NCBI GenBank assembly: GCA_965153355.1
Contig: OZ231126.1
Coordinates: 50,654,001 to 50,718,000 of the forward strand
Source: Flaccisagitta enflata
Lineage: Eukaryota > Chaetognatha > Sagittoidea > Aphragmophora
Length of the DNA stretch: 64,000 bases
Reading direction: 5' to 3'
A model generated the notes under the pieces. The model had not been told where the DNA came from. It worked only from the letters and a program-made list of their open reading frames with translations, and did no database searches. Below are positions 1 to 12,102 of this stretch, in pieces. How positions within the stretch are numbered: the first letter of the stretch is position 1; each line of letters begins with the position of its first letter. Position numbers and translations under genes: made by a program.

Positions 1-9
1 AAACGTTCG

Positions 10-350
10 GTCATAGTTAGCCGTACAATCATCGTTGACAAGGGTGTCAACTCACGAAGTTCAGTCTTTTATTGTTGTTACATGACATTTCATATAGAGA
101 GTAGGACCTCTTTATAGCATTTTGTTTTCCCATTTTGAATCAGGTAGTTATGTAATATGAGCCTTTAATCGTTTTGCAGGTTTCGAATTTTACGTGACTT
201 GGCTTACTAACAATTTCTGCTTTAACAAATGGAGTTTTTGGATTTCATTAAAATTCATATACAATTCTAGCAGTTTTCCTTTGACTCCCCCCATTTCTTC
301 TCGAGGTTCATGGCGAAGGATGCGAAACATGCTCAAAATGAAAAGGAACA
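10..350. repeat. Diverged duplicate, copy 1
   Basis: This stretch aligns by eye with 1367-1712. Shared landmarks in the same order are a tcatagttag/tcatagctgg block, acgaagttcagtc/atgaagttcagtc, an AGGTAG block followed by a T-rich run ending in CAG, and a block ending in catggcgaaggatgc/tatggcgttggatgc. Divergence and small indels break any shared long reading frame. In both copies the AGGTAG...CAG interval (about 40-50 bp) has GT-AG borders like a tiny intron, so a decayed gene fragment is possible. The product is not recognisable. Confidence 0.5.
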
Positions 351-1366
351 ATAGACATATATTTTCTCGCCTGTTTGGTATTTTCATTTATTTCATAGCT
401 CGATATGCGAAACAAAACCGCGACACGACAATCGTCTCAGCAACCCTCAATTTGTCTTGCAATGATTTAAAAAAGGGAAAATAAGTGTAGTCTTTTTCAG
501 GAAGCCCGTGGTCTTCATCAGCAGATTCAGCATTTGGATAAAATAAAGAACAAGGGATGGTCCAGTTGTCTCGGGTTTAATCTTTCTATTTAATCTAATC
601 TAATCTTTCTATCTAATCTAATCTAATCAATTCTATTTTTCAGGTTTGCAGGAGGATGCAATTGAACTAAGTTGGGGATATCTCTACATCTTAAGAAATC
701 AGACTATCACAAAATGTGCAGAGTGCCGATAAGATGTTTAATAAGTTCAAAATGTTCTTACAATCAGTATTTCGTACACTGCTTTTTGTGACAGGACGAA
801 GCAAGCCATTTTAATTGCAGGCTTGTAAATTGGGGATAACCTCTTTCTTTTGGACCAGTTATGCCTACATAGAATGGGATCCAGATGAAGATTGAGATTG
901 AAAGTTGCAATTCTTACATACAGACTTAAAGATCTCAGCTGGAAAGTCAAGGAGAGGATGCGCATGTTTTTTGGGGTTTCATAGTTGTCTTTACTGATAT
1001 TGATTTCGTTGTGTCTGCATTGCTTTAATCATCCTTGTGCTTATTTTTCATTTTGTCGTGAAACATGTTTGACTGGGTAAAAAAGGAAATATCCTTGTAT
1101 CCTAGTTGCTGAGTTGACATCCAGCAGCACTCCCAAATAGCTCTCGTCAGCAGCTAAATGGAATGACCACAGGTCCATAGAAATCTCGTTAAGTAAGTGA
1201 CTACATTTGTCACAACAATTGGATTGAGTCAATTTTGTCTATGACTGGTTATGACTGTTTAGTCAAATTGTCATGGTTAGTCTTTGGTTGATTTACAATT
1301 TCCTTTATCGTCAAAGCATTGTTGTCACGACCTGCTTTCGATTTCCTCTCTGAACTGTCTAAGCCT
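351..1366. other. Interval between duplicates, no supported gene
   Basis: AT-rich sequence. It holds a short tandem run of taatctaatctttct-type repeats at about 571-632. Two T-rich stretches ending in CAG (about 500 and 643) look like splice acceptors on the plus strand. The first is followed by about 20 glutamine-, histidine- and lysine-rich codons, but no clear donor closes either one. I see no gene that can be supported. Confidence 0.3.
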
Positions 1367-1712
1367 TCTGTCATAGCTGGTCTTACAGTCAATCTTTTAA
1401 AAGGCTGTCAACTTATGAAGTTCAGTCTATTGGTTGTTGCGACATTATTCCTTGAAAGGAAGGACCTGCTAAGGTCGTCTATTTTGCCAGTTCGAACAGG
1501 TAGATATTTTATGAAATCCATTCAACTAATTATTCATCATTTTCAGGTTCCGAATTGTACAAGACATGACTTTCTAATGACTTTTGCATTTCCAGATGGA
1601 GATTTTAGCCCTCATTTCAGTCTTGACTCGGTGTTAGCAGTTTCCTTTTTACTCCCTATTCGTCTCTATCGAGGTATATGGCGTTGGATGCTCAAGATAA
1701 AGGGAATGGAAA
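1367..1712. repeat. Diverged duplicate, copy 2
   Basis: This is the second copy of the 10-350 segment, about 1.36 kb away in the same orientation. A 138-codon plus frame at 1319-1735 covers it, but copy 1 is not open in the matching frame. That argues against a conserved protein read straight through. A GT-AG pair at about 1500-1546 would form a 47-bp intron. It could be a fragment of an unrecognised gene or an old repeat. Confidence 0.5.
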
Positions 1713-1739
1713 GAAAAGTCCCTTCGAAGTTTTGAATGT

Positions 1740-2665
1740 AGTCGTCAAGACCAACATCTTGTTGGTGCTTCGACTAAGCTTATACATGGCAGTTCGCAGT
1801 ATACAGCCGTCAAACTTTGGTTTCGGCTCATTATTTGGTTATCTACGAGGTTAAGTTTTCACGCTCTTGATCGAATTTCGACTATTGTGTGTATGTAGCT
1901 ATCAAACTGCCGGTTTGGCTCTCGCCTATGTCGCATATAAAGTTGTTAATAATCAAACTATCTTTTGCAGATATGCCTTTTGAGTTGAAAGATCATATAC
2001 AGTGTTAGGGCAAATATTTTGCCAAGTTTGGAAATACTACCGCAAATCTTTTCTTCTTTTGAGGTCTGATTACGAGTTTGGTCGAGACCACGGATACTCA
2101 ACATCGCTGGCAGTCAGTGGGGAAAAGCGCAAGAGGTTGAAGTACATCAGGGTCACAATTTTCGTCATCAGCATCACGCTTTGTCGGCGCCAAAGTTTAA
2201 GCCCACAATGAAGCGCCATAGAGTTGAGAAAGGCAGAAGCAGAAGCTGTCAAGATTTGTCAAATGATTGAAGACATTCTTTTCTTTCATGTTCATGTTCT
2301 AATGATTCATTCAGTCATGGATGACCGATCCGCTACATTGCAATACATTCCTGTTGTTTGACAATATATTCGGATTTCATCTCTCAACTGTCGTAAAACT
2401 GTAGTATTGCGCTAGCAATACTGTCAATTTTACTAAAAATGGAATTATTTTGATGAAGGATAAATGTCATCTCTGGCAGACAAAAAAAGAGGTGACTTCA
2501 GTAAAAACGAGATTACGGCTAAAGTATTCAACGGATTTGGATGAAATTTGAACCACACATAGTCCAAATCATGGTTATCATTCACTCTAAATTTTATGCA
2601 AATTGGTCAACATCTTCATATGTTTTTGCTCTCTCAAAATTTGTCCGGTTTTTTTTTGCCATTGT
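1740..2665. other. AT-rich stretch, no supported gene
   Basis: A short frame of about 25 codons at 2218-2290 (plus) is rich in alanine, glutamate and lysine and could be a small coiled-coil exon. It is preceded by an in-frame stop and has no convincing acceptor. An imperfect hairpin lies at about 1741-1780. Nothing else is recognisable. Confidence 0.25.
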
Positions 2666-2667
2666 TA

Positions 2668-2990
<323 letters not shown>

Positions 2991-3054
2991 GTGTATGAGA
3001 ATGACTGTATGCATGAATACGTTTCTTCGAGTGGGTGAGTAATGTTATACTGAC

Positions 3055-3144
3055 CTCCCTTCTTTCCTTTTCGTATTTATCTTGCAATTTCTCCACAGCC
3101 TCCGTCTGAGTTTCCACGATTTCTACCATCGAATCCAACTCATG
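3055..3144 (-). CDS. Internal coiled-coil exon of a minus-strand gene
   Basis: A 90-nt exon of 30 codons, phase 0 at both ends. The acceptor on the minus strand is a pyrimidine-rich tract, ttttttttctcacag, just before the exon. The donor is GAG followed by gtcagt. The peptide starts HELDSMVEIVETQTEAVEKL and ends QDKYEKERRE. It is strongly charged with a heptad-like spacing of hydrophobic residues, as in a long alpha-helical coiled coil. The open frame on the 5' side carries on only as low-complexity intron sequence. The exon at 7858-8036 on the same strand ends in phase 2, so it cannot splice directly to this one in frame. At least one intervening exon is needed, or the two belong to different transcripts. 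The protein family is not identified; kinesin-like, centrosomal or tethering proteins are all possible. Confidence 0.65.
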
Positions 3145-3298
3145 CTGTGAGAAAAAAAAGGTGGAAAACACAAATAAGCCCAGCCCGGGACCTCCTCCTT
3201 CCACCAACACAGAAAAGGAACACACAAAGGCAGGTGGATAAATTGATAGGAAAGGGAAAAAATGTGAAGGAAAAAAGATTAGGAAAGAGAGAAAGGAA

Positions 3299-3376
3299 AG
3301 AGAAAAAAGAAAGAAAGAAAAACAAGAAAAAAAAGAAAGAGGAAAAAAAGAAAGAAAGAAAGAAAGGAATGAAGAG

Positions 3377-3439
<63 letters not shown>

Positions 3440-3440
3440 A
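3299..3440. repeat. (GAAA)n microsatellite
   Basis: GAAA/AAAG repeats, imperfect at the left and pure from about 3380. Lys-Glu-Arg frames and their antisense Phe-Leu-Ser frames are artefacts. Confidence 0.95.
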
Positions 3441-3474
3441 TACATCTTTTGATTAATCAAATTTGAAACCAGAA

Positions 3475-4081
3475 TAGTCGCAAAAGCGTTAGATGGTCAG
3501 CGGTACCCGTTGCCCCTTTGTGGGTGTATGTGGGTGTGAAGTAGTTAGAGGGGCAGCGGCCCCAAAAGGGCCGATGACCTATGCTGTTTTTATTTTAGCC
3601 TTGAAGCTGGGATTTCAGCCTCAAGTCTTGGATTTTAGCTTCGAGGCTGAGATTTGAGCTTTGAGGCTGGGATTTGAGCCTTGAGGCTAGGATTTAAGCC
3701 TCGAGACTAAAATTTGAGCCTCAAGGCTGGGATTTGAGCCTCAAGGTTGGGATTTGAGCATCAAGGCTGGGATTTGAGCATCAAGGCTGGGATTTGAGCC
3801 TCAAGACTTGGATTTGAGGCTTGAGACTGGGATTTGAGCCATGAGACTGCAATTTGAGGCTTGAGGCTGGGATTTGAGCCTCAAGGCTAGGATTTGAGCT
3901 TCAAAGCTAGGATTTGAGCCTCTAGACTGGGATTTGAGCTTCGAGGTTGGGATTTGAGTCTCAAGGCTAGGATTTGGGCCTCAAGGGGGGGGGGTATGGA
4001 CGGAGAAGGAGGAGGAGGAGGAGAAATTTCCCCTGTGTGAAAGCATAGGTCATCGGCCCCTTCGGGGCCGCTGCCCAAAAA
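3475..4081. mobile_element. F1 foldback element with tandem core
   Basis: The left end has the module gtcgcaaaagcgttag, then ggtcagcggtacccg, then gggcagcggccccaaaaggg. The right end is the inverted short version of the last module (agcataggtcatcggcccc...gctgcccaaaaagg). Its central stem is a perfect 7-bp hairpin, CGGCCCC-TTC-GGGGCCG, at 4054-4070. Between the ends, 3597-3985 is about 20 copies of a 20-bp unit of the type gggatttgagcctcaaggct. No coding capacity. I call this family F1 in this annotation; it is a structural grouping made here, not a named family. Confidence 0.8.
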
Positions 4082-4120
4082 GGAAAGACAAACAGAAAAA
4101 CAGACTGAATTTAAAAAAGA

Positions 4121-4125
4121 AAGAT

Positions 4126-4196
<71 letters not shown>
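4121..4196. repeat. (GAAA)n microsatellite
   Basis: Pure GAAA repeat starting just after the right end of the F1 element. Confidence 0.95.
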
Positions 4197-4322
4197 CTGA
4201 AAGAACTTCTTTCAGTTTAAGAGGGGAAAAAAGAGCATAAGAGAAAGATAATGATCTTTTCTTGTGAAAAATTATCCTTAAGAACGATTCTGTGAGAGAG
4301 AGAAAAATAAGCACATGACTGA

Positions 4323-4588
4323 GGGCGTGTTTCTAGTGAGCGCCAAAAACGCGTTTGTTCCCGTGAAAAGCGTTCACAGCGTAAACACATATTCAAGAAT
4401 TTCAACTGTCCCATGAGGGAGTGAGCCAAGTGAGTGAGCGAGCCCGTGAACGGAGCGAGCGAGTGAAGCGAGCATAGCGAAGCGGAGCGCTGTGGAGCGA
4501 GTAAGCGGAGTGAGCGGTGCGAGCGACTGAACGTAGCGAGTGACCGAGTGGCCCGTCAAAACGCGATCGTCTTTGACTAGAAACGCCC
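4323..4588. mobile_element. F3 MITE-like element, copy 1 (266 bp)
   Basis: It is bounded by imperfect inverted ends: GGGCGTGTTTCTAGT at the left and ACTAGAAACGCCC at the right. The interior carries a degenerate gagcgagc-type tandem repeat (about 4430-4550). A second copy with the same ends and interior lies at 12812-13072. No coding capacity, so it looks like a non-autonomous DNA transposon. The superfamily is not assigned because no clear target-site duplication is visible. Confidence 0.75.
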
Positions 4589-5037
4589 CTTAAAATGATT
4601 GTAAAAAAGTCATTCATTTTCACTCCTGCCCGGATTTCTTTCTTCAAACGTCAGCTCAACTCTTTTAATATTGATAAGAAATATGTTCCAAGCAGAAAAT
4701 TTTCTAGATTGTGAAAATGAATGTATGAATATTCTAAAGCTCGGTATTTGGGGGAAAAAAACTTTTTTTAGAATTTAAAATTGATCGAAATTATGAATGA
4801 AAAACTTTGCAAAAAATGAAATAGGCATTTTTTTTCTTTCACTTGTCATCTCTCTACCAGCTTCGGACTGAACTGGATCATGTTACTTGAAATGATTTGG
4901 CTCAGGAAAATGAAAACGTTTGGATGATTATGACTGGCCTCATCCTGATTCTTAATCAACATGTCCTTTATATGAATTTACAATGACTAGAAACAAGTAT
5001 CATGATCCGGATGGTTAAAAAAAGGCGTGAAAATAAC

Positions 5038-5084
5038 AGAGACAGAGAGAGAGGGAGAGGAAGAGGGAGAGTGAGAGTGAGAGT

Positions 5085-5139
<55 letters not shown>
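5038..5139. repeat. (GA)n / (GAGAGT)n microsatellite
   Basis: Purine dinucleotide repeat with a GTGAGA-type section followed by pure GA. Confidence 0.95.
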
Positions 5140-5141
<2 letters not shown>

Positions 5142-7857
5142 TAAAAGAGAAAGGAAAGAAGCAACATTTATTATGCAACATAGAAGCTAGAAGCATGCAA
5201 TTTAAAAGCAACAATCCTGTGCGTCCGTTACAACAAATGTCGAAAACAACGAATACATACTTACTTTTTGTTTTAAAAAAATCATTCATGTATATAGAAA
5301 AACAAGAGAGTTTGGGTTTCATCGTAAACGGATTCAAATAAATTCTTTATGAGGTATCCGAGTACCTCAGTTTGAACCATGTTACTTGTTTGCCAACCTT
5401 CGCCCGCATCTCCTAGCCTAACTAAGGGAAATTTCTTATTTTTTGGTCTTTTTCTTGTCTTTCGGTAACATGATCGAGTCGAATCCTCTCTACTCCACAT
5501 AATCAAGACCATGATTGATGATAACCGAATCATCATGTCCAGTCATGACTCAGTGCGGAATCCTCTGGTAGAAAAATAAACAAGATGCTTTTTTTTTTCT
5601 TGGTATATTATTTAATACCACATAATTCATTTTTTTTGTATCTTGGCAAAAGTTAAAACATTCATGATTACAACAGGCAGTGGTGACTTATTTCACAAAC
5701 TTCTGACTCTTTTAGGTTTTTTTTGCAGAGGTAAAAAAAAAAAAGGAATGACCAATAAAAAGTCCGTGCATCCTATGATAAAAAAAGAAGTCATCGTCGT
5801 AAGTAAGACGATGGCTGTTTTTAAGATTTTTTTTTTTTGTAAAATCACACACATACAAAAAAAAAGGTTGGTTTAATTCCATGGACGGAAATATGATGCC
5901 TTGCTACAACTAGAAAAAAGGAAATTGTTATCTGTTGAGATCGTTAACAAAGTCAAAAAAGTTGCGAACACAATTAATATTAATGAATATCTATCGACCA
6001 CAAGATTTCTTTCACAAAGTTGACAACACACGAGTTATTATAAGTCGCCACAACTCGACTAAGCAGCGCGCGCTTAAAAAGGCAAAAGTCGATGGGGGAC
6101 TGTATTAGATTTTGACAATTTTAAATAAACGTCTCCTAGAAGTTAATAAATAAGCCTTTTGTACATAAATGAAATAGATATGTTTGACTCCGCCACGTAG
6201 AAAGAGGCATGGATGTAACAAAAAAAAAGAAGAAGACAATGTCAGTGCGAGAGAGAAATGTCTGCATAATGTAAATATATGTACACGTGACGCAATATGA
6301 ATAAATAAAGGTTTTGGTTTGTTTGCATGTTTTGAAGGACTAGAATTGCCATATGTAAATGAATTTTGTAGATGACCCAGAGTAAAATAACAACTTTTTT
6401 GGGGTAGCTGAGATCATTTGCGCGTGGAGTTCCGATGTCTATACGACTCTCAAATATCAGCAAAAATTGAAAGAATGATTTTGAATATTTACAGGAAGCA
6501 CGCCTTAGTTCCTTTGCCCCCTGGCGTCTTTCACATGATTCACTTATACTTGAGAGTATGACAACGAAACATAAAGGCAAAAAGCAAATTAAAAAAAAAG
6601 AAGAAAAAATTTAATGCAGTGAGGTTCACTTAAAAAAAAACTAAATCGAAAGCGATGATATAATTTTCTTTTTTTTTGTAGATGATGATGGTACAGGAAA
6701 TTTTTGATCTAGAATATACATTCTTTTTTTTTCTAAGATGAAAATGCATACGACCAAATCAATGTCAAATCAAACTTTAATTATTATTTACTCTTACAAA
6801 ACACTCGCTGCAAAAACAATAGTTCCAAACGTTAGAATAAATCAATGTTGATAATCAGGTTACAAATGCATTTTTCAATATCGATGTCAGTCTGAGAAAG
6901 TAGCTGCTAAAGATTAAAGTTAAAAGAAGATAGAAAGAAATTGACATTAAACGCAGCTCCGTCCCAAAATGATTCTCATTAATGTGACGATTTGTAACAT
7001 GAGTAAAAACATTTGTTTCTTTTCTTTCTTTCTGCCAATGATGAAACATCCATTATCGTAACCTCATAGCAACACGTACCATTCATGAAAAGTGATCGAT
7101 GAGTTTCGTTTATTATATGTGAAAAAAAAAATATTGTTGCTTATTTTTTTTCATGTACGCCAAAGACTGGTTACCGGCCAATATCAAATGGAAATGGTAT
7201 AAGGACATTGCAATCAAAGATCTCTATTCTATTTATAGGTATAAATTAAAAGCGTTCTTTTGCGCGACTATACACTAAAAATAACTTAGTAACATTTCAA
7301 ATTCAATCATCGTAATGATTTACTAGAAAAGGAAGTAATAGAACCTTGTGCCATCCATCATGATTTACATATTATATGATGTGATTAAAGATGCCGCTGA
7401 GTATAATTGATCGGCGGAGTGATATTTGCATCAACTCTGCCTGCCTGACAATCGACTTAACACTCAGCGTGAATATCTTCAATGATTCTTAATATCCTCA
7501 ATATTCTAATGATGGAAATTTAATTTTCACATTTTTTATTTTTATGTCAGACAAAAATTTACCGCTGTAACAAACGAAAATTTTAAGAAACTGATTATTT
7601 TTTTCAAAATAAAAGAATACATAAAAATAAACCTTTGACGGAATGAACAAGAACTGCATTTGTTTTGTTTTTTCTAGCGTACATATTTTGTGCGCGTGTT
7701 TCTTCTTCATCTTTAGTAGTAGTATAAAAACTTTTCAGATGTCGTTTTGGCCGTTGGGTTGCTGTAGTTGGTATTCTTTTGTTGTTGTTTCTTTTTTCAG
7801 TTATTCATTCGATGTTGTTTTGATTTGGTTTGTTTTGTTTTTGGTTTGTTTGTTTAC
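5140..7857. other. Presumed intron, AT-rich, no supported exon
   Basis: This lies between the two minus-strand coiled-coil exons, so an intervening phase-compatible exon is expected here or at 3145-5140. A 50-nt minus-strand candidate at about 6496-6545 (after gtataag, before gtaaat) has coding-like charge. Its phase does not connect the flanking exons, so it is not called. The rest is AT-rich with homopolymer runs and no recognisable repeats. Confidence 0.35.
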
Positions 7858-8036
7858 CTTCCGGAAAGGATCTGAGCAATCTGCCGCTGCTTTACCTGGG
7901 TGGTATTTAACTCTGACGTCAGTTGATCAATCACGTCTTCACATTTGTCAACTTGGCGTTTCTTGTCGTCCAATTGGGTCCTCAAAGCCGACGCTTCAGA
8001 CTCCAAAGACTTCAAGTTGTCTGAAGTCGTTAAGAA
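7858..8036 (-). CDS. Internal coiled-coil exon of a minus-strand gene
   Basis: A 179-nt exon. On the minus strand it follows a pyrimidine-rich acceptor ending in cttacag and ends at GGAAG followed by gtaaac. It starts in phase 0 and ends two bases into a codon. It encodes 59 residues, beginning FLTTSDNLKSLESEASALRT and continuing QLDDKKRQVDKCEDVIDQLT. There is no proline, charge is high, and leucine, valine and isoleucine recur at heptad-like positions, so it is a coiled-coil rod segment. A long (GT)n tract lies about 95 bp upstream in the presumed intron. There is weak resemblance in pattern to stalk regions of motor or tethering proteins, not enough to name a family. Confidence 0.75.
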
Positions 8037-8131
8037 CTGTAAGACGAGACGAGAAAGATAGGAAAGAGGGAAGAATGTGGGGCCATGGGGAGGGTTGAAC
8101 GTGTGCGCGTGTGTGAATGCGTGTGATTGTA

Positions 8132-8139
8132 TGTGTGAT

Positions 8140-8226
<87 letters not shown>

Positions 8227-8268
8227 TTGTGTGTGATTGTGTGATTGTGTGAGTGTGTAAGGGTGTGT
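8132..8268. repeat. (GT)n microsatellite
   Basis: GT repeat with GTGATT interruptions at both edges. It lies in the intron upstream of the 7858-8036 exon. Confidence 0.95.
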
Positions 8269-8429
8269 TTGTGGAAGGGGTAAGGATGGACGATTTGTAT
8301 CAGTGGAGAAGGGAAGGAGCGAGAAGTGTGAGATAACAGGGTGGAGCAAAATGTAGAAAAGTTAATGATATTGTGAGTAAAGTCACGGAAAAAAAAAAAC
8401 GGTTCAAAGGGAGGAAAAAAGATATCTAT

Positions 8430-8515
8430 CAGATAAAAAAACATCTTTGCTTAAGAAGAAAGGGGGATGGAGGAGAAACTGAGGAATAGCTGCAAAAACG
8501 TCAGCAGTACCCGAT
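8430..8515 (+). repeat. 86-bp direct repeat, copy 1
   Basis: Repeated with one visible difference (gcttaag versus gctgaag) at 9212-9297, 782 bp away. The pair flanks an interval holding a (TTTC)/(TC) tract and a degenerate helentron-like element. Confidence 0.9.
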
Positions 8516-8599
8516 TGTGTTTTGTCTGGTTGATTGTTTTTTTTTTTTCTCCGGGCATTTTTTTGGTTTGTTCCACTCTCTACATGTGTCTCTCTGTTT

Positions 8600-8702
8600 G
8601 TTCTTTGTTTGCCCGTCTTTTTCTCTCTTTCCCTCTCTCTTTCTTTCCTCCATTATCATTTTCTCTCTCCTTTTCTCTCTCTTTCTCTCTCTCCTCTTTC
8701 CT
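8600..8702. repeat. TC/TTTC-rich tract
   Basis: Imperfect pyrimidine repeat, mostly ctctctttctc motifs. Confidence 0.85.
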
Positions 8703-8703
8703 C

Positions 8704-8850
8704 ATGTAACACGGGGTTACAATATTGTTGAGGACAGGTGCATAGAGGCATCCAACCCCCATCCACACCCCACTTTTCCACTCAAACGGACAGACGGACC
8801 AACAAACCAATGGATGGACTGACGGACAAAGCCTCTCATAGCGTCCAGAG
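8704..8850 (+). mobile_element. Degenerate helentron-like short element
   Basis: It begins with a hairpin TGTAAC-acggg-GTTACA, then GTTGAGGAC, then catccaacccccatccacacccc. It runs through ggacagacgg-type repeats and ends near a weakly palindromic ctcatagcgtccagagttgaa. The layout and the internal catccaacccccatccacaccc match the element at 39037-39251. The 3' hairpin has decayed. Confidence 0.55.
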
Positions 8851-9211
8851 TTGAAATGAGAGAGAGACTGTACTGCCAAGATGCACAATCATCACCTGGG
8901 ACATTTCAAAGTTCAAATAGACTTCAACTAACTCAATTCCTCGTTTTTTAGAAAAATGTAAAAAATGCGAAAATATAAAAAAATTTAAAAAGTCATAGCT
9001 CCAAAACTATCAATCGCACAGAATTCTGTTTGACGTCATCTAAAAGAGGAGAATTAGCTCTTTCTTAGCTATTAATTTCATGCGTAATCTCATTCTGCCC
9101 AAAAAATGCAGCAACTTTCTCAAACGCTTCATAAAACAAAGGGAAATCCGTTTTTCTCTGCAGGACTCAAAAAAATCGAAGGGACTTCGTCTCTTCGACT
9201 TTTTTCCAAAT

Positions 9212-9297
9212 CAGATAAAAAAACATCTTTGCTGAAGAAGAAAGGGGGATGGAGGAGAAACTGAGGAATAGCTGCAAAAACGTCAGCAGTACCCGAT
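9212..9297 (+). repeat. 86-bp direct repeat, copy 2
   Basis: Partner of 8430-8515. It runs into the left end of the F1-like element at 9271-9787 (the gcaaaaacgtcagcagtacccgat part is shared with that family's terminus). Confidence 0.9.
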
Positions 9298-9787
9298 GCC
9301 ACTAGGTGGTGGTGAGTTGGGCAATGGCTTTAAGAATCTAATGAGGTGGCAATATTGGGATTTGTACTTCAAGGCTGAGATATAAAAGATATGAGGTTTA
9401 CAAAGTCCGTTGAACGAGCGCAGAGATTTGAAATACAGTGGAGTACCCGCCAATAAGGCATGCCCGCCTACAGGGCATACAACCTTCTGTCCCATGAGTG
9501 ATTTTGTAGTTATTTTTTTATTGGGAATAAAGCAGCTTCACTATAAGGCATCATTTCACTCAGTCCCTTGAAATGCGCTCTAGTGAAGCTTAACTGTACA
9601 AAGCTCAAGCCTCAAGGCAGGTAATCAAGCCTCAGAGATGGGATTTGAGCCTTTATTGTGGCATTTCAGCCTGATGACTGACATTTGAGCCTGAAAAAGT
9701 ATGAATGGAGAACTAGAAGGATGAAAAATATTCCATTTGTGTTACAGTATAGGTCATCGGCCCTTTCGAGACCGCTGCCCAAAAAAG
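9271..9787. mobile_element. F1 element, decayed copy
   Basis: The left end has gcaaaaacgtcagcagtacccgatgcc. The right end has the inverted short module, tataggtcatcggccctttcg then accgctgcccaaaaaagg. The interior holds a few degenerate copies of the 20-bp unit (aagcctcagagatgggatttgagcc-like). Confidence 0.65.
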
Positions 9788-9940
9788 GAGGAAAGAGTGG
9801 AAAAGTTGATGTGGAAAAACAACTTGATAAAAAACAAAGCTGGGATGAGGAAGGAAAAAATTGAGGACAGAGTGCATGTGACTGAAAAAATGTGCGCGAA
9901 ATAACAAGAGAAAGAAAAAGAAAAAGAAAAAAGAGTTAAC

Positions 9941-10396
9941 AGTCGCATAAGCGTTAGATGGTCAGCGGTACCCGTGCCCTGCCTAAGTAGGTTGTGGTTA
10001 AGTTGAGGGGGGAGCAGGGCAGCGGCCCCAAAGGGGTCGATGACCTATGCTTTCACACGTTTGGGGGATTTTCTCCCTCTCCTCCTCCGTCCCTCCCCCC
10101 TCAAATCCCAGTCTTGAGGCCGGGATCTGGGCCTCTTGGCTGAAATTTTGACATTGAGGCTGTGATTTGGGCTTCAAGACTGAAATCTGGGCCTCCAGGC
10201 TAGGATTTAGGCCTTGAGGCTAGGATTTGGGCCTTGAAGCTGGGATTTGGGCCTCAAGACTGGGATTTGGGCCTCGAGACTGGAATTTGGGCCTCGAGAC
10301 TGTGATTTGAGGGGGGGATGTAGAAGGAAAGAGCAAATCCCCCATACATGTGAAAGCATAGGTCATCGGCCCCTTCGGGACCGCTGCCCAAAAAAG
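9941..10396. mobile_element. F1 element with tandem core
   Basis: The left end is agtcgcataagcgttagatg, ggtcagcggtacccgtgccctgcc, then gagcagggcagcggccccaaagggg. The right end is gtgaaagcataggtcatcgg followed by the hairpin and gctgcccaaaaaagc. The inverted hairpin modules at 10015-10060 and 10345-10396 enclose about ten copies of gggatttgggcctcgagact-type units. Confidence 0.8.
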
Positions 10397-10984
10397 CGGG
10401 TGATAAGTGCGCGATTTTCGGGAGGAAATGTTCTCATTTCGACTCTCTGACTCGCGGACGCTTTTTGATGGGATTGTTTTCTTTTCATCCAATGAGATTT
10501 TCTTTTCTTTTTCTCAATTTTCTCTCGCGAAATCTTTTCAAATCCCTTCCTCTCCGGTTGCCGTTTGTCCTCTCCACTTTCTGTGCGTGTGTTGGTGTAT
10601 TTGTGAGTGAGTGAATGTTTGTGTGTCTTCGTGCATATCACGCTAAGAAGTTGTCGAGTCACAAGTTGGAGGTGGCACCTCCAAAATCATAGACTCCCAT
10701 ACGGCGCTGTGCATTTGTATGTAAACAACGCATGTCAATGTGTGTTTACAAGAGTGCGCGCGCGCGTGTGTGTTTGTTGCTTTTCCTCCTTTTTTCACTC
10801 ATTAAGCTCGTGGTTTCACATGAACAAGTCATGTGAAAGCTATGGCTAAGGAAATGAGAAAAAAGTTATCCCCTGCCCACTCGTCCGAAGCTTCCTAGTG
10901 ATAGTATATTGAGTCCGTTCTCGATCTCTTCTTTTCTTGCTTTTGGATTGGTTTGCCTTTTTCTTTCGACCCCCGCATTTACCA

Positions 10985-11549
<565 letters not shown>

Positions 11550-11845
11550 GTCTTCCTCGCACTTCTTCCATGGCTTCTTCAGCGGCATCTTTTTAAATCC
11601 CCCTGACTTTCATTGACATCCGGTCCAGAGGTCGGCCGGTAGGGGGAAGGTGGATGGGTAGGGAGCGTTAGGGGGCGGGTAGATTGGTAAGAGGCGTTAG
11701 TGGGCGGAAAAGGGACGGCCGCGCCAGCCGCGCCAGCCGCGCCGGAAGTGGCAAATTCGATAAAGGAGCTTTGGCGCTGACGAAAATGACAACATGGAGC
11801 AAAAATGTGACCAAGTCACAACGAAAAAAAAAAGAATCCACTTCG

Positions 11846-11886
11846 TCAGTCATTCAGTCAGTCAGTCAGTCAGTCAGTCAGTCAGT
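11846..11886. repeat. (CAGT)n microsatellite
   Basis: About ten CAGT units. Confidence 0.95.
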
Positions 11887-12102
11887 ATAGTATTCGTAGG
11901 GGGTGATGGAAGAAGAGAAAGTGAGGGGCGTTGGGGGTGTTGAGGGCTGGGGTAGTGGTGAGGGTGCTGGTGGTATGTTTTTTTTAGAGGGATGACAAGA
12001 TGGCAGCTGAACATGAAAGTAGGCGATGCTCGGAGTTGAGGATGCGATTTTTAGAACATGAGATGGAAAGAAAGAGAACGAGGCAGCAAAGGAGACCGGT
12101 AC

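Noticed and set aside
4054-4070. Rho-independent terminator or structured RNA gene at the GC hairpin
   Set aside because: The same hairpin marks both ends of every F1 element in inverted orientation, so it is an element terminus. A cUUCGg tetraloop was considered, but the symmetrical stem leaves a TTC loop.
4860-4980. Plus-strand coiled-coil-like stretch after a CTACCAG acceptor
   Set aside because: The frame has an in-frame TGA after nine codons and no donor; at best a decayed exon.
6496-6545. Minus-strand exon between the coiled-coil exons
   Set aside because: Charged codons and a gtaaat donor are present, but the acceptor is weak and the phase fails to join the downstream exon.
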